NCBI GenBank assembly: GCA_013420905.1
Contig: JAAXNY010000008.1
Span: forward strand, 806,001-870,000
Direction of reading: 5' to 3'
DNA: 64,000 nucleotides
Source of the DNA: Collybia mongolica
Taxonomy: Eukaryota > Basidiomycota > Agaricomycetes > Agaricales > Clitocybaceae
Of this stretch, positions 22,990-33,920 are shown in pieces; position 1 is the first letter of the stretch, and each line of letters begins with the position of its first letter. The notes beneath the pieces were generated by a model. The model worked only from the letters and a program-made list of their open reading frames with translations. It ran no database searches and had not been told where the DNA came from. The position numbers and the translations under genes were made by a program.

Positions 22990-24609
22990 TATCTGATAAG
23001 ATACGCGACCCAGTTCAAGTTGCACACCTTACGACATGTGATCACACCCACAGAACACTTTTTACGTTCATTAAAGATCCTATACATCTAGGAAGCCCAA
23101 GCACGGAACTCGATGTGCCGCACCGACGCGTAGATAGCAGAAAACGAGCCATCAGTGGCGAACGCTACCCCGGAAGATCCGTCTATCCCACGCACTCGTA
23201 TGTCAGCATCTCCCGCCGGTTCAAATAACTTGCAGGAACTAGACTATCTGATAAGATGTGTCATCACAACCTCCACTCAAGGCTCGCGACCCGGGGCTGG
23301 ACTCCCAAGCCATCTGAGTAAGCGTTAGTCCAGTCTTCCTGGAGTCAAAAGCTTCAGCAGCGAGCATAACTCACTTACTTACCCTTATCAATCTCCAGAG
23401 TGAATATGACCCGTGGAATCCCCGATAAGATTCGAGGGTGAGAATCGACGTTGAAGTGGCGCGCCGATAAGGCGGCGCAAGGTAAATGCAGTCGCGAGGG
23501 CTGGACGCACGGGCCCAACCCTGTGGGCCTGCCTTTTCCGAGGCGACGCGGATGGGATAGGAGGAGGTCATGGGGTTGCGTGTTAGGTATCGCGTTACTA
23601 CCTCAAGCGAGACGCGTAGATCCATATCGATGTTTATCCTGAACGCGAGCTGTAGCCAAGACTCACGACCTGTTAGGTCCTCTTCTTCCAACTCAATAAC
23701 TTTGCACTCACGCATTTATGTGCTACCCTAAACCTGAGGCCCCCGAAGCACATCCACCCTATTAGATACCCACTCATACGGGCCTTACCCCCGAATTTTA
23801 CGTCCATAGATCGGACATAGGCCTCCTTCGTCTCTTTGCAGAACCCATCGCAAGGGTCGACCTCCAGCCTTGGATTATGCTTACACTCGTTAAAGTAGAT
23901 TATAATCTGAGCTACGCGGGTCACATCGGACACGACAGGAATCATTCCGCTGTATCCCCTCATGCAATGGGCCGATTTTGTGAACTATGGCTGGTGCAAC
24001 ACTTGGTCTGAAAAGCCTTAATCAAGTTTGTGAACAGGAATCAAAGGGCCTGGAATGAATTCTCATGAATTACCAGATTTATGAGTCCTTCACATGCGGG
24101 TTTTAGCAAGGCATGACAAGGAGACGTCAGAGTCTCTGAGCATTTGGGCTGGCCAAGCCATGAAAGACACGGGCCGAGAGATTGCCCGGGTTTGATATAA
24201 GAAAAAATTATTGCGCTGGTAAAATAGCACCGAGCATCGTCTTTGTCCTGGGCACCAAGATGGGGGGGGGATATCAGATTGTGATTAAACCCCGGATCGT
24301 AATCTGATAAGTGAAATGAAAAGATCGAGTGCCACCAATGATATCCATGACAGGTTGTCAAGAAAGACGTATGCTGGACTATCAGATAACACAAAAGCGC
24401 GGCCCACGGTCCAATAACACGCAACGACGGCGCTAGTAGAGTGACGGCGAGACTTTGTGTACATGTGCGTGCTCGCGAATTAGCCCCTTGGGACATCGTA
24501 CCATGAAGATCCAGGATTCCGGGAAGGCACGACGCCAACAGCGAGTTTTGGCGTGTAAGGAACGGCATGTGTTGCCCCAAACAAGGCACGCAGCGGGCTC
24601 TTATCAGAT
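22990..24609. promoter_or_regulatory. Cluster of five ATCWGATAA sites
   Basis: ATCTGATAA at 22991-22999, 23246-23254 and 24302-24310 (plus), ATCAGATAA at 24381-24389 (plus), and the reverse complement of ATCTGATAA at 24601-24609. The two sites at 22.99 and 23.25 kb lie in a longer near-palindrome, TATCTGATAAGAT. This is the sequence recognised by SreA/Urbs1/Fep1-type factors, and the gene for such a factor starts 1.6 kb away, which suggests autoregulation or a shared long promoter (inference). Confidence 0.6.
23371..23963 (-). other. Possible small gene, weak evidence
   Basis: Minus-strand pieces read like protein (IIIYFNECKHNPRLEVDPCD, then after a possible intron CKVIELEEEDLTG and WLQLAFRINIDMDLRVSLE), with candidate GT and AG borders between them. 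No start, stop or family could be fixed. It sits inside the ATCWGATAA cluster, so if real it could be an iron-regulated gene. Confidence 0.2.
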
Positions 24610-25200
24610 GTGAAGCCGAACACGCAACACAAGTAATTGCAATCGAGAGTTTCAGCACAGGATCCGACAATCGTCTGATATGATATGAACGGAACGAAAC
24701 GAGGCTTGGGGGACGGCCGCCTTGGAGGCTGGTGTTCGCTTCATGATCGTTGGCATTGGCATCGGTTGGTTTTCATCGCGTGACGCAAAAACGTATTGAG
24801 TCGTCCGTTGCATCGTGCCTGCAGTTGGAAGGGCCTGCACAGCCCCAACCACCTGTTTCTGCGTCTAGATTAATTTCCGACGCGTTAATATTCCACGGGT
24901 ACGCAGTGGACCACGAGTGTGATAAGAAACTAAGATTGGTATCAAGGTAGTAGAGCTGAAGCGTATGATGATACAACTTGACTCACCCAACGACCTGCCA
25001 GAGATATTACCATTGTGGTAATGTGGAACCTGCACTGGAATATGCGGAACCGGGAAAGTACACACAGGTCGTTGCATTACGGAGGCTGGACTGGAATGGT
25101 ACTGGGCCGAGAAGAGCAATATCGACTTCCGCATGTTAAGAGAGTCGGGTCTACCTTAAGACTGGAGCCAAACTCTTCCGATATGAGAGTTACATGAGAC

Positions 25201-25747
25201 TAAGTTTGGACCAGGTTGGGAGTTCGAATAGATAAAATGACAGGCTTGCTTCCTTCCTTGTTCCTGAAACTTGAGTGTTGTGGTGAGCGTGCGATATTAT
25301 ACATGGGGATAAAAGTAGGATGCATTGAATTAAAAAATCGTGAAAGATGTATAAGGGCCCAAGTGAACGTTGTTGGATCCAGAGAGTCTGAGTGTCGACG
25401 TCGAGGAAGTAGACCTGTTAGGCTGAACGCGTCACATGACGAAGAACACATAATTTCTCGATAACAAACTCGAAAGGACTGGGATAACAATACCGAATAC
25501 AACCAAGCATAAAATTCGCGTCCTCTCAAAAGGCCCGAACTAATCATAACATCCTGTTGGCGAACTACCATCAAGCCGTACGCGTCATGGGGCTCCGTCT
25601 CGCTTGGACCCTTTCTGGGTGCGCAAGGCAACTTGGGAGGTCGAATGAGGTGGGATGGTCTTTAGCAGAGCGCTTGGTTCTCTTGAGGCCTCAGGGTCAA
25701 TATGTACGTCCGACCTATATACACAATGGCTTTATGCAGTCTCATGA
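25201..25747. other. Upstream of the two-unit protein, nothing firm
   Basis: Contains open frames on both strands, none with family resemblance. The missing first exon of the gene at 25748 should lie near 25700-25745, where two ATGs occur. Confidence 0.35.
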
Positions 25748-27652
25748 GCCCAGACCCGGAGGATATATCACAACACGAGTGAAAGCACTGCCAAGCAGAG
25801 TTTATCGAAGTGTTCGCGTACTATCTCGACGCTGAATCCAGAAAGCCTACGGACCAGCGACTTCGTCGACTTTTCAGGGATAAGAGCACCTTCATTTATC
25901 GTTCATATACCGGAAAACGACGGAAATCACTCTAACCATAGGCAGCATATACTTTTCAAATTAGTATTCCCAGTTTTTCCCAAAGAGGGTAGAGGGTTCC
26001 TATATTACCACATACCTCATGGGAGGCCTCCAATCTCTGGAGAGCTCCGATTCCGCATAACACCGACTAGCAATCCAGAAAGTTTCCACGACGGATATGA
26101 CATGACGAGACCGAATGGCTTTTACTGGCGAATCCAGCTTGCGGCGATGCCGCTACCTCTGCGCAAACTTGCTATTCACGATCAGCTAATCACACAGGCC
26201 ATAGCCACAGAATGTGACCAGCTCAACATGGAAATGTCGTCCAAGAACTTACTGCATTACCTGGAACAGCCGTTCTTGTTGGATTTTGCGCACACGAAAG
26301 CGCTCCTCTGGACAGCGAAAGAAGGCAAAATTCGAAAAGTAGTGCTCCATAATCCTTTGATGGAGTGGCGGGAAGTATCGCGTCGTGGTCAGAGTCACTC
26401 TCGCTCAGTTTATAAAGGTATGTACTGAATCCTCCGTCTATACTGTCTGGTAAAAGGCGCGCATCGTAGGAAAGGCGGTCGTTCGATTTGAACTGTCAAC
26501 GCTGCCAGAGCATTCCGGAGCCGACATGGTGGTGATCCGCATCCTCAAAATACTCCAACCCGTGGAGCAGATCCTCCAGGACTATGATGGATATATTGAG
26601 CCGCCAGCAGAAGGGTCTCTTATTGGAAAGCGCGGTCCTTTTGGGGAACGACCTATCTTTGCTATGAACATTGGGCAAAACAATACGAACAGCGTTGGTC
26701 TCAAAGTTTTTCTTCCCCCAACACCGACAACTTCCCAGTCAGACCGGAGACCGCGGAGATCGAAAACCGTCATATCTACCCTAGACCCCGGTCGTATCCA
26801 AGCCTCTGATGTTCTCACCATTGCCGGGACTCGACACTATCTATCCGTCGCTTTCGAAGACGACATAGAAACACGTATTACAATACCCCGCCCACCTACA
26901 GATCATACTTATCGACGTCGACGCAAAACTTGCGGATTCTTATACTACCATAGACCGTCCAACCTCCCTGAGGCCGCCGGAGAAATTCGACTTCGGGTCA
27001 CCCCCACTCCAGATCCTTCTACCTTTAATCAAGGAAGGGACCTCATGAACCCGGACGGGAGTGCTTGGAATATTTCACTGTTGAAGTCCACAATACACTT
27101 CAAACATCTGTGTCAGATACTCATTCGGGATCAGCTAATTACGCCATCATTATTACTGCACTGCCAAAAACTTGTGAGTGATTCAGGGCTCGAGTTCCGT
27201 CGGGGCGCACGACCTATCCTCCATGTATTAGAGCAACCATTCCGGCTTGATTTCTCCAGGTCATATTTCAGAGTTTTCGTTGCTAGTCCCGAAAAACTTG
27301 TCTCGTTCAACGTAAGAAAACCATTTTATGTTGACGAGAGTGGACTGCGTCTAACGGGTACGGATGATAGTTTTTTATACTCTTTAGACTATTAACTTGA
27401 CGTTTCCATATAGGCAGGGCTTGGGTTCGGTTCGAAGAGGCTCCATTCGTAAATCATTCTGGCAAGAGGCCACTCGCATTACGATTGCTCAAAACCACGG
27501 ACGTCAGCGACGCTGCTCTGACCAGTCATACCGAAGATCTCCAACCTTTTACAAGCGGACCACTTGTTTCACAAATGACTCCGACTGGGAACCGGCTGTA
27601 CAGGATTGGTCCTAACTCAGCTCTACGCTTCTTATGGCTGGGTACACCGTAG
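25748..27652 (+). CDS. Unknown protein made of two repeated units
   Basis: Exons about 25748-26417, 26470-27357 and 27414-27652 form one reading frame of roughly 600 residues. Its two halves repeat each other. Unit 1 reads RTISTLNPESLRTSDF, GFLYYHIPHGRPPISGELRF, HDQLITQAI, LLHYLEQPFLLDFA, then GKAVVRFE. Unit 2 reads KTVISTLDPGRIQASDV, GFLYYHRPSNLPEAAGEIRL, RDQLITPSL, ILHVLEQPFRLDFS, then GRAWVRFE. Each unit has a phase-1 intron at the same place, just before G-[KR]-A-x-VRFE (52 and 56 nt). Unit 2 follows unit 1 in the same exon without a stop, so this is an internal duplication rather than two genes. The first exon with the start codon was not found; the frame opens just after a stop at 25745. 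I recognise no named domain, signal peptide or membrane segment. Confidence 0.7.
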
Positions 27653-28263
27653 CATAACCTCAATCAAAAGTATGTTGGGTCCATCTCAAAAGTACATCAT
27701 ATAACTCAAAGTTGAAAAGCCCTCCAGTTGCCCTCACTGACGGGCCAATGGCATAACAATTTATCACAACCCCAATGGGTCGCTCGTAGTAGTTATTACA
27801 TGTCTCAGTATCGTCGTATACATATACAAAAATCTATCGAGTGGCGACGTCGAGCTCCCTAATTTGCCCCAGTCAGAGAGTAGAGTTCATCCCCAAATTC
27901 TGTATTGTATGAGTATCATTAGTGGGTTCTAGTCCCAAGAAAATCGACGTGGAGTATCCAGGTCTGGTCATCTTCTCGATATCACAAATCAGTGTGGAAT
28001 TTCAAGGTCGGACTGTCGGTTCAGGATCATAGGGCCTCGACGTTCAATTTCGAATGCCAGATGTCAAGATTCGACATGGTTTTTATTTAAAGAACAACTA
28101 GTTACGCTAATTGTACGACGGACGTACACCCACCTTGATGTAGCATTTCGGAAGTGCGTTTATACAACCTGGCTGCCCTAGAGGACTATAATACCACATG
28201 AAAAAGAAACAAAAAAACAATTGGTTTTCCCCCGTGATGCCTCGTTTACTGTCCTTGCTAAAT
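27653..28263. other. Intergenic between converging genes
   Basis: The 3' ends of the two-unit protein gene (plus) and the dehydrogenase gene (minus) face each other. Nothing else was seen. Confidence 0.4.
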
Positions 28264-29326
28264 TCAAAATACGGTCGAGCCACCTAAAAATTGCATGGTT
28301 AGTGAATAAACAACTCTCTTACCATACATCACTTACCATCGACAAGGATATCCGCCCCATTGATATATTTTCCGGCCGGACTGCAGAGTAAAATTACGAC
28401 ACCCACTAACTCGCTCGGGTCACCCATTCGCCCCATAGGATTTCGCGCCGCCCATATATGGCGAGTGCTGTTGAGTCCATCCCCAGCATTCAAGATCGTG
28501 TCCATATATCCTGGACTGATGCTGTTTACGCGTATACCATACCGTGCCCACTCGGCCGCCAACGAGCTTTTGAGCTGGAGAAGCGCCCCCTTGGATACGT
28601 TATATGCTATCTGGGGCTGGGGGTAATTTACGCGATGTGCGGAGATGGACGCGGTAAAGATGATACTGCCGCCAGTAGCCTGTTGGATCATTTGTCTGTA
28701 TAGCATAACATGAGAATCGCGATTCTGGCTCTGGAAGGTCGTGTGCTTACTTCCCAATTGCTTGGGCACATAACCAACTTCCTGTAGTGTTGATATCAAG
28801 GATCCGCCTCCACTCGTCTTTGTTCAATTCAGCGGCGTGTGTGCACCCAACAACTCCAGCAAAGCAAAGTAACACGTCGACGCTTCCCAAAATTTGAACC
28901 GTGCGTTGGACAGCGGCGCCGATGGCTTGATCGTCAGTGACATCGACACTTTCCGTGATGATCTTTGAAGAGGGGAAGTCAGCGCGGAGATCATTGATCG
29001 CAGCTTGTGACGAGGTCAGAGATCCAGTGACATCAAAAAGGCATAGTCCTGAAAGGCCATGCTCAAGAAGTGCGCGCGCAGATGCGAGACCCAATGCACC
29101 CGCGCCGCCCGTCACTAGATAATATATAATCAGCTCCAATGGCTGAATTAACGCTGGGAAAGTGAAAACCGATGGCGTTTCCTTTCACAGAAAATCGCTC
29201 AATGGCCCTTGATGATGGGGTCAACGAGGAATCCACGGGAATGAAAGCTGTCAATGGATTTGAGGCGTCGGACAGGACCATGTGTGGAAGCGTGCGGCTT
29301 GTTAATTCTTCTCTGGAATGCGACAT
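28264..29326 (-). CDS. Short-chain dehydrogenase/reductase, polyol or sorbose reductase-like
   Basis: Exons 29326-29170, 29114-28751, 28695-28337 and 28283-28264 give 299 residues, a usual length for classical SDR enzymes. The NAD(P)-binding TGGAGALG motif starts at residue 54, and DVTDD follows further on. A CFAG variant replaces the usual NNAG motif. The catalytic set is Ser192, Tyr205 and Lys209 (YNVSK), followed by RVNSISPGYMDT. The block ISAHRVNYPQPQIAYNVSKG resembles fungal NADP-mannitol dehydrogenases, L-xylulose reductases and sorbose reductases (SOU1 type), so reduction of a ketose to a sugar alcohol is the best guess. The substrate cannot be fixed from sequence. The last coding exon is only 20 nt (ending STVF). 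The first intron has a weak donor (GTTTTC). Confidence 0.85.
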
Positions 29327-29559
29327 GGTTAGAGATAGAGAGACTTTGTGATTGCTGGCGGTTGGCGATGTTACCCCAGAGGATTTCTCTTTTCTTGATG
29401 CCTCGTGTATCGATCATATTTCAAGAATCATGCTTCGCCTTGATTTCATTTCCAACATCAAAGTACCGCTCTAAGTACTCAGGTATATAAAGTATCAATA
29501 CAAGAATTAAGTTCTGTCTAAGCACTCACGTAGAGTGTCTATATTCTTATATTTAGTCA

Positions 29560-31092
29560 TTAAGCACTACTCTCCAATGAATACCTCCACCATTCGGCAG
29601 AGAATGGGCAAGGCTGTTCTGCCAACCACTCTTCCCAAGCAATCAGACGGGTGCTGACTCGAAGGCCTTGGGCTATAAAAGGGACCAGATATTGGTCGAC
29701 TTCCTTCAAGTCCCTTTTGCGATAATCGTCAATATCCAACGATACCTCTTGAAGGCGAGCGATGGATGGTACTTGGGACAAGTCGTCCAGCCACCACCGA
29801 GAGTCCACCATCCTGATAAAGGGTGAACATGAAAACACTGGGTGTCTCGTTTTCGGCCGGTCTTTGTCGACGACGCGTAGAACTAAGTTTTCCAAATGAG
29901 GTATAAGGTTTTTCTTCTCTGGGAGATAAACCAGGGCATCCATGAGGCGGTCATAATTGAAGTTGCTGTCAATTACTAGCTTGACGAGAGAAGTTGTCGC
30001 CGAAAGGACACGGAGAAAGTCGGGTAGTGTTATCTCTTGCTGATAAAGGATCAATGTTCGGAGATTGCTAAACTGCCCATAAAACTCCAGGGGTTGAGCC
30101 CTTGGAGGAAATCCACATTCGGGTGAGTTATTGTTGTCGGCGATGCGAAGTTCTTCAAGAGCAGGGAAGAGCAAACCTTCGAAGACGGACGGGAAGGCGG
30201 GGCTGGTTAAAGTCAAGCAGAAGTGGGTAAGATGACGAAAAGTAGCGTCCTCGCTTTCAAAGGTCTCTTCTTCACTCATGGCTTGGATGCCGAGTGCGCA
30301 CCGTTGAATTAACGGGCACTGTCGTATTATAATATGCCACGTTCCAACATCCATGTTGTTGCCAAGATACAAGCAAGTTAATTGCGACCAGGGAAATCGG
30401 AAGTTGACTTCCCCGAGGGAGAAGTCATTGTCTATCTCGATGGCTAAGTTTCTCAGGCGTGGAGCGCCTTCAAAAGCGGAAATTGATGACAAGTTGTCCA
30501 AGCGATAACCCAAGCGTAGTCTGAGAGTTTCTAGCAATCTGAGTCGTCCTGGGGACATCTGGAGAAACTGGTAAAGTTCCGCATCCATGCTCACGTCGAG
30601 ACTGAGCGCACGAAACATATTCGAGTATGGAAGGAGAAGGCGTTGGATCAAAGGTTTGGCACAGGGTTGTGGGGTAGCAAGTTCAGAATCTTCTGGAGAG
30701 GATGGAGGGCGCAACCGAATTGACGCTGAAATTTGTCGTTGCCCGAGGCAACTTAGCCAGAGTTTCAGGGTTTCTGTGAATGTGGTATTGGTTTCGTCGG
30801 CGGAGCGACTCTGGCCTTGATGAAGCCAGACCTCATCCCATAGCTCTGATTGCTGTAACGCAACCTTCCTCCATCCTGAACATACATGACAAAGCAAGAG
30901 AGGCGCCAGATCCTGGCGAGGTGACCGTTCTTCGGTAAGGCAGTGTAAAAATATCTTTTGGAGAATTTCAACGGGCATTCGGTGGATTGGACAGGCAACA
31001 ACTCGAGGGGCAAAACTTGCACCAAATTCCCTCGTGCCGCGAACGCGAAAGGCTGAGTTATACGCGTATACAATGATGAGCCATAGTTGCAT
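29560..31092 (-). CDS. F-box protein with leucine-rich C-terminal part
   Basis: One open frame of 510 residues. The F-box core is at about residues 38-75 (MPVEILQKIFLHCLTEE, then LLLCHVCSGWRKVALQQSELW). The rest is leucine-rich with repeated LR-L--L units (for example LRNLAIEI, LEELRIADN, LENLVLRV), as in the very large Agaricomycete F-box/LRR-like family. Such proteins link substrates to SCF ubiquitin ligases (family knowledge); the substrate is unknown. The N-terminal 37 residues before the F-box do not look conserved, and an intron there with an upstream start is possible. Confidence 0.8.
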   Translation of the reverse strand: MQLWLIIVYAYNSAFRVRGTREFGASFAPRVVACPIHRMPVEILQKIFLHCLTEERSPRQDLAPLLLCHVCSGWRKVALQQSELWDEVWLHQGQSRSADETNTTFTETLKLWLSCLGQRQISASIRLRPPSSPEDSELATPQPCAKPLIQRLLLPYSNMFRALSLDVSMDAELYQFLQMSPGRLRLLETLRLRLGYRLDNLSSISAFEGAPRLRNLAIEIDNDFSLGEVNFRFPWSQLTCLYLGNNMDVGTWHIIIRQCPLIQRCALGIQAMSEEETFESEDATFRHLTHFCLTLTSPAFPSVFEGLLFPALEELRIADNNNSPECGFPPRAQPLEFYGQFSNLRTLILYQQEITLPDFLRVLSATTSLVKLVIDSNFNYDRLMDALVYLPEKKNLIPHLENLVLRVVDKDRPKTRHPVFSCSPFIRMVDSRWWLDDLSQVPSIARLQEVSLDIDDYRKRDLKEVDQYLVPFIAQGLRVSTRLIAWEEWLAEQPCPFSAEWWRYSLESSA

Positions 31093-31354
31093 TGATACGT
31101 AAATAACAACTTACGGTCTCGAACCATAACAGCGATCAGTTTTATTTGAGCCAACACGTCTGGCAGGTATCGCAGACAGAGAGGGGGGGGGAGGAAGGTT
31201 GTATGGGCCTCTCAATGGCACTATGCTTGGCCTTTTGTAATCCAGGCCGTCGAGGCGAAACGCTTTGAACTTTCACGGTCACGTCATATCCAAGCGTCGC
31301 CGTCACGTGCATCCATGAGGGCAATGAGAATAAAAAAAATTCCCTTTTACGTAC

Positions 31355-31446
31355 GCCCGCCTAGCTCAATCGGCTAGAGCGTCAGACTTTTAAGCCATAG
31401 GCTTGTTGTCATCTGAAGGCTGCGAGTTCGACCCTCGCGGTGGGCT
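31355..31446 (+). tRNA. tRNA-Lys: tRNA-Lys(UUU) with intron
   Basis: Acceptor stem GCCCGCC pairs with GGTGGGC. The D arm is GCTC...GAGC, the anticodon stem TCAGA/TCTGA with loop CTTTTAA giving anticodon TTT, and the T arm GCGAGTTCGACCCTCGC. An intron of about 17 nt follows the base after the anticodon. The GAGTTCGACCC box B is intact. Splicing needs the tRNA endonuclease, ligase and a Tpt1-type phosphotransferase. Confidence 0.93.
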
Positions 31447-31815
31447 ATGATCGTTTTTTTTGTTGCAACCCAACACTCTTTTCCTCTGATTCGTGATTAG
31501 TCTCCGTCTTTTCTGTTGAGCAAGCACTGTGTATACCTGCATGAGAGTTGACCGACATTAAAACCTCGGGATTGGTTGAGACGGTTTAGTACAACCTGCT
31601 GTGGTATGTAGATATTATTATTAAAAACTGCATTCTTGGTAAGGTATTTCCTCCCTTGCATTTATCTGGTTTATCATTGCACGTCCAGGCCATTGCGCAT
31701 GCATTTGAGCTTATCATATACATGTACGTTTTCCTGGCCTCCGCTCCAGAATCTGATCAAGCCCAAAATGGAAGGCCGCCCGCTCGATTTGGGTTAATTC
31801 CCGCCACCTGTCACT
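31447..31815. other. Spacer between the two tRNA genes
   Basis: A T run directly after the first tRNA (31453-31461) would serve as an RNA polymerase III terminator. Nothing else was recognised. Confidence 0.5.
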
Positions 31816-31910
31816 GCCTGCCTAGCTCAATTGGTTAGAGCGTCAGACTCTTACAGTTCCTCGAACATAAAGTTATCTGAAGGCTGCGAGTTCGACCCTC
31901 GCGGTGGGTT
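31816..31910 (+). tRNA. tRNA-Lys: tRNA-Lys(CUU) with intron
   Basis: Acceptor stem GCCTGCC/GGTGGGT, D arm GCTC...GAGC, anticodon stem TCAGA/TCTGA with loop beginning CTCTTA, so anticodon CTT, and T arm GCGAGTTCGACCCTCGC. The intron of about 20 nt sits at the same place as in the neighbouring tRNA-Lys(UUU) but has a different sequence. A T run follows downstream (31934-31941). The exons of the two genes are nearly identical, pointing to local duplication. Confidence 0.93.
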
Positions 31911-32087
31911 AGAGGAATTCTATTAGGTGCTTCGTTTTTTTGCACATTGTAGGTGAAAATTTAGGCCACTAGTTGTTTACATCCCGCCCCTTTCACGTGA
32001 TAAGTATTTGATCAAATCAACAAATTGAATGTCGTGATTGACCATCTTCTCGTGTGCACGACGCGTGGCCGTAGGTTATTCACCATC

Positions 32088-33920
32088 ATGTCAACGCCAA
32101 TCCTACTTCTTCCAAGTGAAGTCCTTCTCTCAATTGCTTCATATCTAGGCGTCACAGAGGTCTTGGCTTTACGTCAGGTAGTCTAACTCCAACTTTTCGC
32201 GTCGTGCTCGCACAGGCTGATTGCGAATCAGTAGACATGTACACAATTGTCCGAAATAACTCGGGACAAAGCGCTTTGGATACATCTTCTACGACGTCAA
32301 GAAAAAATATTTCCTCTACGATCGGATCACTTGTCCCAGTCTATGTCGTTAACCATTGATTTACCAACCGCAGAGATTGAATGGGAAGTCAGATCCACAA
32401 ACTCCATTGCTAATGCGTGGCCCCTTCCTCGAAAGACTAGTGCTGTCATGCTACGGCCGAAGTCTGCTGAATCATCTCTTTTGGGTTTGCAGGTATTCTT
32501 CGACAGGTGGCTGTTGAGCGTCTACTCAGAAGGCTTGCTTTACCTGTGGGACCTCGGGGTCAATCAATCAGCGATTCGATGTGCAAGTTTAGATCTTGGG
32601 TCGGAAAGATGGACATCCTTCGCAGCGGCGCCAGAACCCGAACTTAACACTGTAATGATTGCTATGACAAGTGCATCATCGTAGGAAACGTCATTTGATA
32701 TGAACCCATTTTAAGTGCTAACATCCATTATTAGCCAATTAACAAAAATATATCGGGTCGAACTTCGGCGTTCAGATTCCATATTTTCTCCGAACAACTT
32801 CGAGCTTTTGCGAACCATTTCCAACCCGGCGGGGTCATCTGTCGTGCGAGCAATAGATCCCGTTCTTCAGCTTGTCGTGTTTTCAACCTCAGACGTGGTC
32901 GAAGTCGTAAAATGGCGCGTTGACCCACATGCATTGAGATTCAGAGTCTCTTTACAAACTGACGACTTGGAAGAGATGGCAAGTGGCCTCTTCCCGACCT
33001 GCGCAAGTTCAGGTAATGAAGCTTATATTTCTCTTCCAGTGGAATGGAATAATTGCCGTTCGTCTGGTAGACCCTTATATACTGATTTTCAAAACTCGGT
33101 CTATTGAGTTATGTCCCCTGTCTCCAAGCGGCGTTGAAGGAAATAATCCCAATCTTCCACATCTAATTCACCGATTTTCGTCGACCACATTTCGGGATAT
33201 ATCCTGTTCCGATTTCCTCCACTCGCCCGAGGACGACTCTGGCGATATGAAGACGTTGAGGTTGTGTTTCCTCGCGGATGACGTGCTACAGGGAGTGTTC
33301 CACTATCTGATCCACATCCGTTTTCCGACCACGTCTCATCTAGCACCAGCACCCTTTGCATCCCTTGACGTTGAATGCATTGGCGTGTACGCAATGGCAA
33401 ATAATATCAATTTAGGTGCCATTCGCCCTCCGAAAGACAACGCTAGACTTGTATTACCTGTAATGACAAACAGTAGTTCCGATAGCCCTGCGCCCTCACC
33501 TTTGCCCACGCCTTCACCAACATCAAGCCGACACAATCCTTCTGTTCAGGTGACTGGACATGGCATTCCTAATCCTAGTTCGCGCGGCTTTGTGAGCGCG
33601 GTCGCCTTAGGCCCACAAGGGAAACGCGCCGTCTGGGTGGAAAGGAAGAGGAGTAGCACGATGAGGGAGGTTCTTGTCTGGGGGATGGATCGGGGCTTCG
33701 ATGATGGCGCTACCACGGACCAAAATCTATTGATGGACGGAAAGGTGGTATATACTGTTGGTTCCTATGACCTCAGAGGTATACCTTTGGCTTCCCTCAG
33801 GGCCTGCATGCTGATTACGTTTCACTAGAAGACCTGACGCATTGTGCGATTAGTGAGATTAGTGGATCGATTGTACTCGGCAATCGAACAGGCGACCTCT
33901 TTCGCTTGGGACTCAACTAA
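32088..33920 (+). CDS. F-box protein
   Basis: Exons 32088-32177, 32235-32680, 32735-32978, 33040-33744 and 33801-33920 give 534 residues. The N-terminus is an F-box (LLLPSEVLLSIASYLG, VLALRQTCTQLSEITRDKAL). The rest contains strand-rich repeats such as WLLSVYSEGLLYLWDLG and IIAVRLVDPYILIFK and ends SGSIVLGNRTGDLFRLGLN, which suggests a beta-propeller-like fold. It is probably a substrate adaptor of an SCF ubiquitin ligase. Intron 3 (32979-33039, 61 nt) appears to begin with GC rather than GT (ATG|GCAAGT); no GT donor in the area restores the frame as well. A low-complexity Pro/Ser stretch (SPAPSPLPTPSPTSS) lies in exon 4. Confidence 0.8.

Larger units (their letters stand above)
21355..25200. 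other. Long 5' flank of the GATA factor gene
   Basis: Nearly 4 kb without a convincing gene. The part next to the start (21.5-22.3 kb) is pyrimidine-rich on the plus strand. A T run lies at 22604-22619. Five ATCWGATAA sites fall between 22.99 and 24.61 kb. One weak minus-strand coding trace (23.4-23.95 kb) is listed separately. Other open frames here, including one of 209 residues at 24041-24670, look like chance. Confidence 0.5.

Noticed and set aside
24041..24670. Minus-strand open frame of 209 residues
   Set aside because: No motif, odd composition (many His, Cys, Trp), no splice context, and it overlaps GATA sites. It looks like chance.
26102..26428. Separate 108-residue gene before the larger frame
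   Set aside because: It joins in frame to the next exon through a 52-nt intron at the position mirrored in unit 2, so it is part of the same gene.
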